A stretch of 7,089 bases of DNA from Mxb001 sp049317345 (GTDB lineage: Bacteria; Actinomycetota; Actinomycetes; S36-B12), in NCBI GenBank assembly GCA_049317345.1, contig JBMOIL010000129.1, positions 1 to 7,089 on the forward strand. The letters are read 5' to 3'. Under the pieces are notes generated by a model, which was not told the origin of the DNA, did not search any database, and saw only the letters and a list, made by a program, of their open reading frames with translations. How positions within the stretch are numbered: the stretch's first letter is position 1; the number at the start of each line of letters is the position of its first letter. A program made the position numbers and the translations under genes. This document shows positions 6,166 to 7,089 of the stretch, piece by piece.

Positions 6166-7089
6166 CGTCGCTCCAGCGGTCCCGTGTGGGGGCCACCGCC
6201 TTCTTCGCCATCAACGGCGTCCTCGGCTTCGCCTTCGTGCCACGCCTGGCCGAGATTCAGTCGAGCCTGGGGTTGGACGATGCCGGCCTAGGGGTCGTGC
6301 TCGCCATCGGTACGGCGGGCGGTCTCGTCGTGGGCCCGCTCGCGGCCCCGCTCATCCATCGTTGGGGCGCTGTGCCTGTGACGTCGGCCGTCGGCCTGGT
6401 ATCCCTGCCGTTCCTGGTCGTCATGGGATGGGCAACCGTCCCCGCGGTGTTTGCTCTCGCGTTCTTCTTCTTCTGGGCTGCGGATGCGGTCATGGACTCA
6501 GCGATGAACACCCGCGCCCTCGAAGTGGAGTCGGCATACGGCAGGTCGATCATCAATGGCTTCCATGCCTGGTGGTCTCTCGGATCCATCATCGGCAGCG
6601 CGCTCGGTGCGCTCAGTGCCCTTGCGGGGATTGCACTCGGTCCCTTCCTTGCTGTGCTCGCGGGAATCTCCGGCATTGCCCTGATCGTGCTGTGGTTGGG
6701 AGGCACGGGTGCCGTGCCGGAGAGCGAGCAGACCCGCAACGAAGGCGCATCGGGTGAGACGCATGAGCTGAGCCGTCGCCGCGCCCTCGCCGTCATGATG
6801 GGCTCGGGCGGCGCGCTGCTCGCAGCCTTCATCATGGCGGCGATCCTGGTCGAGGATGTGCCCGCACGCTGGGGGTCCGTCTACCTCACTGATCGCATGG
6901 GCAACCCTGAGGCCTGGATCGCTGTCACGTACGTCGCCCTCACGAGCGCCATGACCGTCGGCAGGTTCACGGGTGACCGGCTGGTGGAGCGCTTCGGCGA
7001 GGTTCGCTGGATCCGCTGGTCGATGGCGGCGGTGGCTCTCGCCATGGCCGCGGCGCTCATCATCGGGACGCCCCTCGCCTTCGTGATCG
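6162..7089 (+). CDS. MFS transporter, YbjJ-like (3' end outside window)
   Basis: Inner-membrane secondary transporter of the major facilitator superfamily; the substrate is unknown. The visible 309 codons show about nine hydrophobic segments (~10-26, 40-62, 72-89, 92-112, 136-157, 160-180, 208-230, 250-268, 286-304). A hydrophilic central loop (~181-206) separates the two halves. MFS loop motifs appear as APLIHRWG (62-69) and, in the second half, GDRLVERFG (271-279). The stretch MDSAMN (111-116) with GRSIINGFHAWWSLG (127-141) resembles the YbjJ-type group. Typical members have about 400 residues, so roughly 80-100 are missing beyond the right edge. The GTG at 6162 overlaps the upstream TGA stop by 4 bp, which indicates translational coupling with the C-S lyase. 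It may import a substrate or export a product of that enzyme; this is inference from context. Confidence 0.92.
   Translation, partial: MTSLQRSRVGATAFFAINGVLGFAFVPRLAEIQSSLGLDDAGLGVVLAIGTAGGLVVGPLAAPLIHRWGAVPVTSAVGLVSLPFLVVMGWATVPAVFALAFFFFWAADAVMDSAMNTRALEVESAYGRSIINGFHAWWSLGSIIGSALGALSALAGIALGPFLAVLAGISGIALIVLWLGGTGAVPESEQTRNEGASGETHELSRRRALAVMMGSGGALLAAFIMAAILVEDVPARWGSVYLTDRMGNPEAWIAVTYVALTSAMTVGRFTGDRLVERFGEVRWIRWSMAAVALAMAAALIIGTPLAFVI

Overview
This is a high-GC window (roughly two-thirds G+C by eye) with GTG starts, strong third-position G/C bias, possible leaderless starts and actinobacterial-looking proteins. It most likely comes from the chromosome of an actinobacterium. I cannot name a genus. 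No mobile element, CRISPR array, tRNA or rRNA was seen.

Left part, minus strand: positions 1-2369 hold the N-terminal ~60% of an HrpA-type DEAH-box RNA helicase, which runs off the left edge. Just upstream of it, on the same strand, is a candidate 39-aa small ORF (2397-2516) with its own Shine-Dalgarno. A strong RNA hairpin (2371-2392) fills the gap between them and abuts the helicase start codon. The rest of the divergent intergenic region (2517-2703) has several G/C-rich inverted repeats and no other gene that I can support.

Right part, plus strand: four genes lie in a row. First is a secreted or membrane-anchored SGNH/GDSL hydrolase (2704-3525). Next is a three-domain protein made of a metallo-beta-lactamase fold and two rhodanese domains, of the persulfide dioxygenase/sulfurtransferase type (3558-5027). 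Then comes a MalY/PatB-type PLP-dependent C-S lyase (5044-6165). Last is an MFS transporter (6162 to beyond the window) whose start codon overlaps the PatB stop.

The most notable signal lies at the end of the hydrolase gene. Its last codons form a perfect 14-bp palindrome, TACCCCCGGGGGTA, overlapping a near-consensus -10 box (TATAGT) that would drive the MBL-rhodanese gene. G/C-tract palindromes flanked by TA are the operator type of CsoR/CstR-family repressors, and CstR members sense persulfides. I infer that the MBL-rhodanese, PatB and MFS genes form a small sulfur-handling module under persulfide or copper control: a C-S lyase that can release reduced sulfur, an enzyme that handles persulfide or sulfane sulfur, and a transporter. 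No regulator gene is visible in the window.
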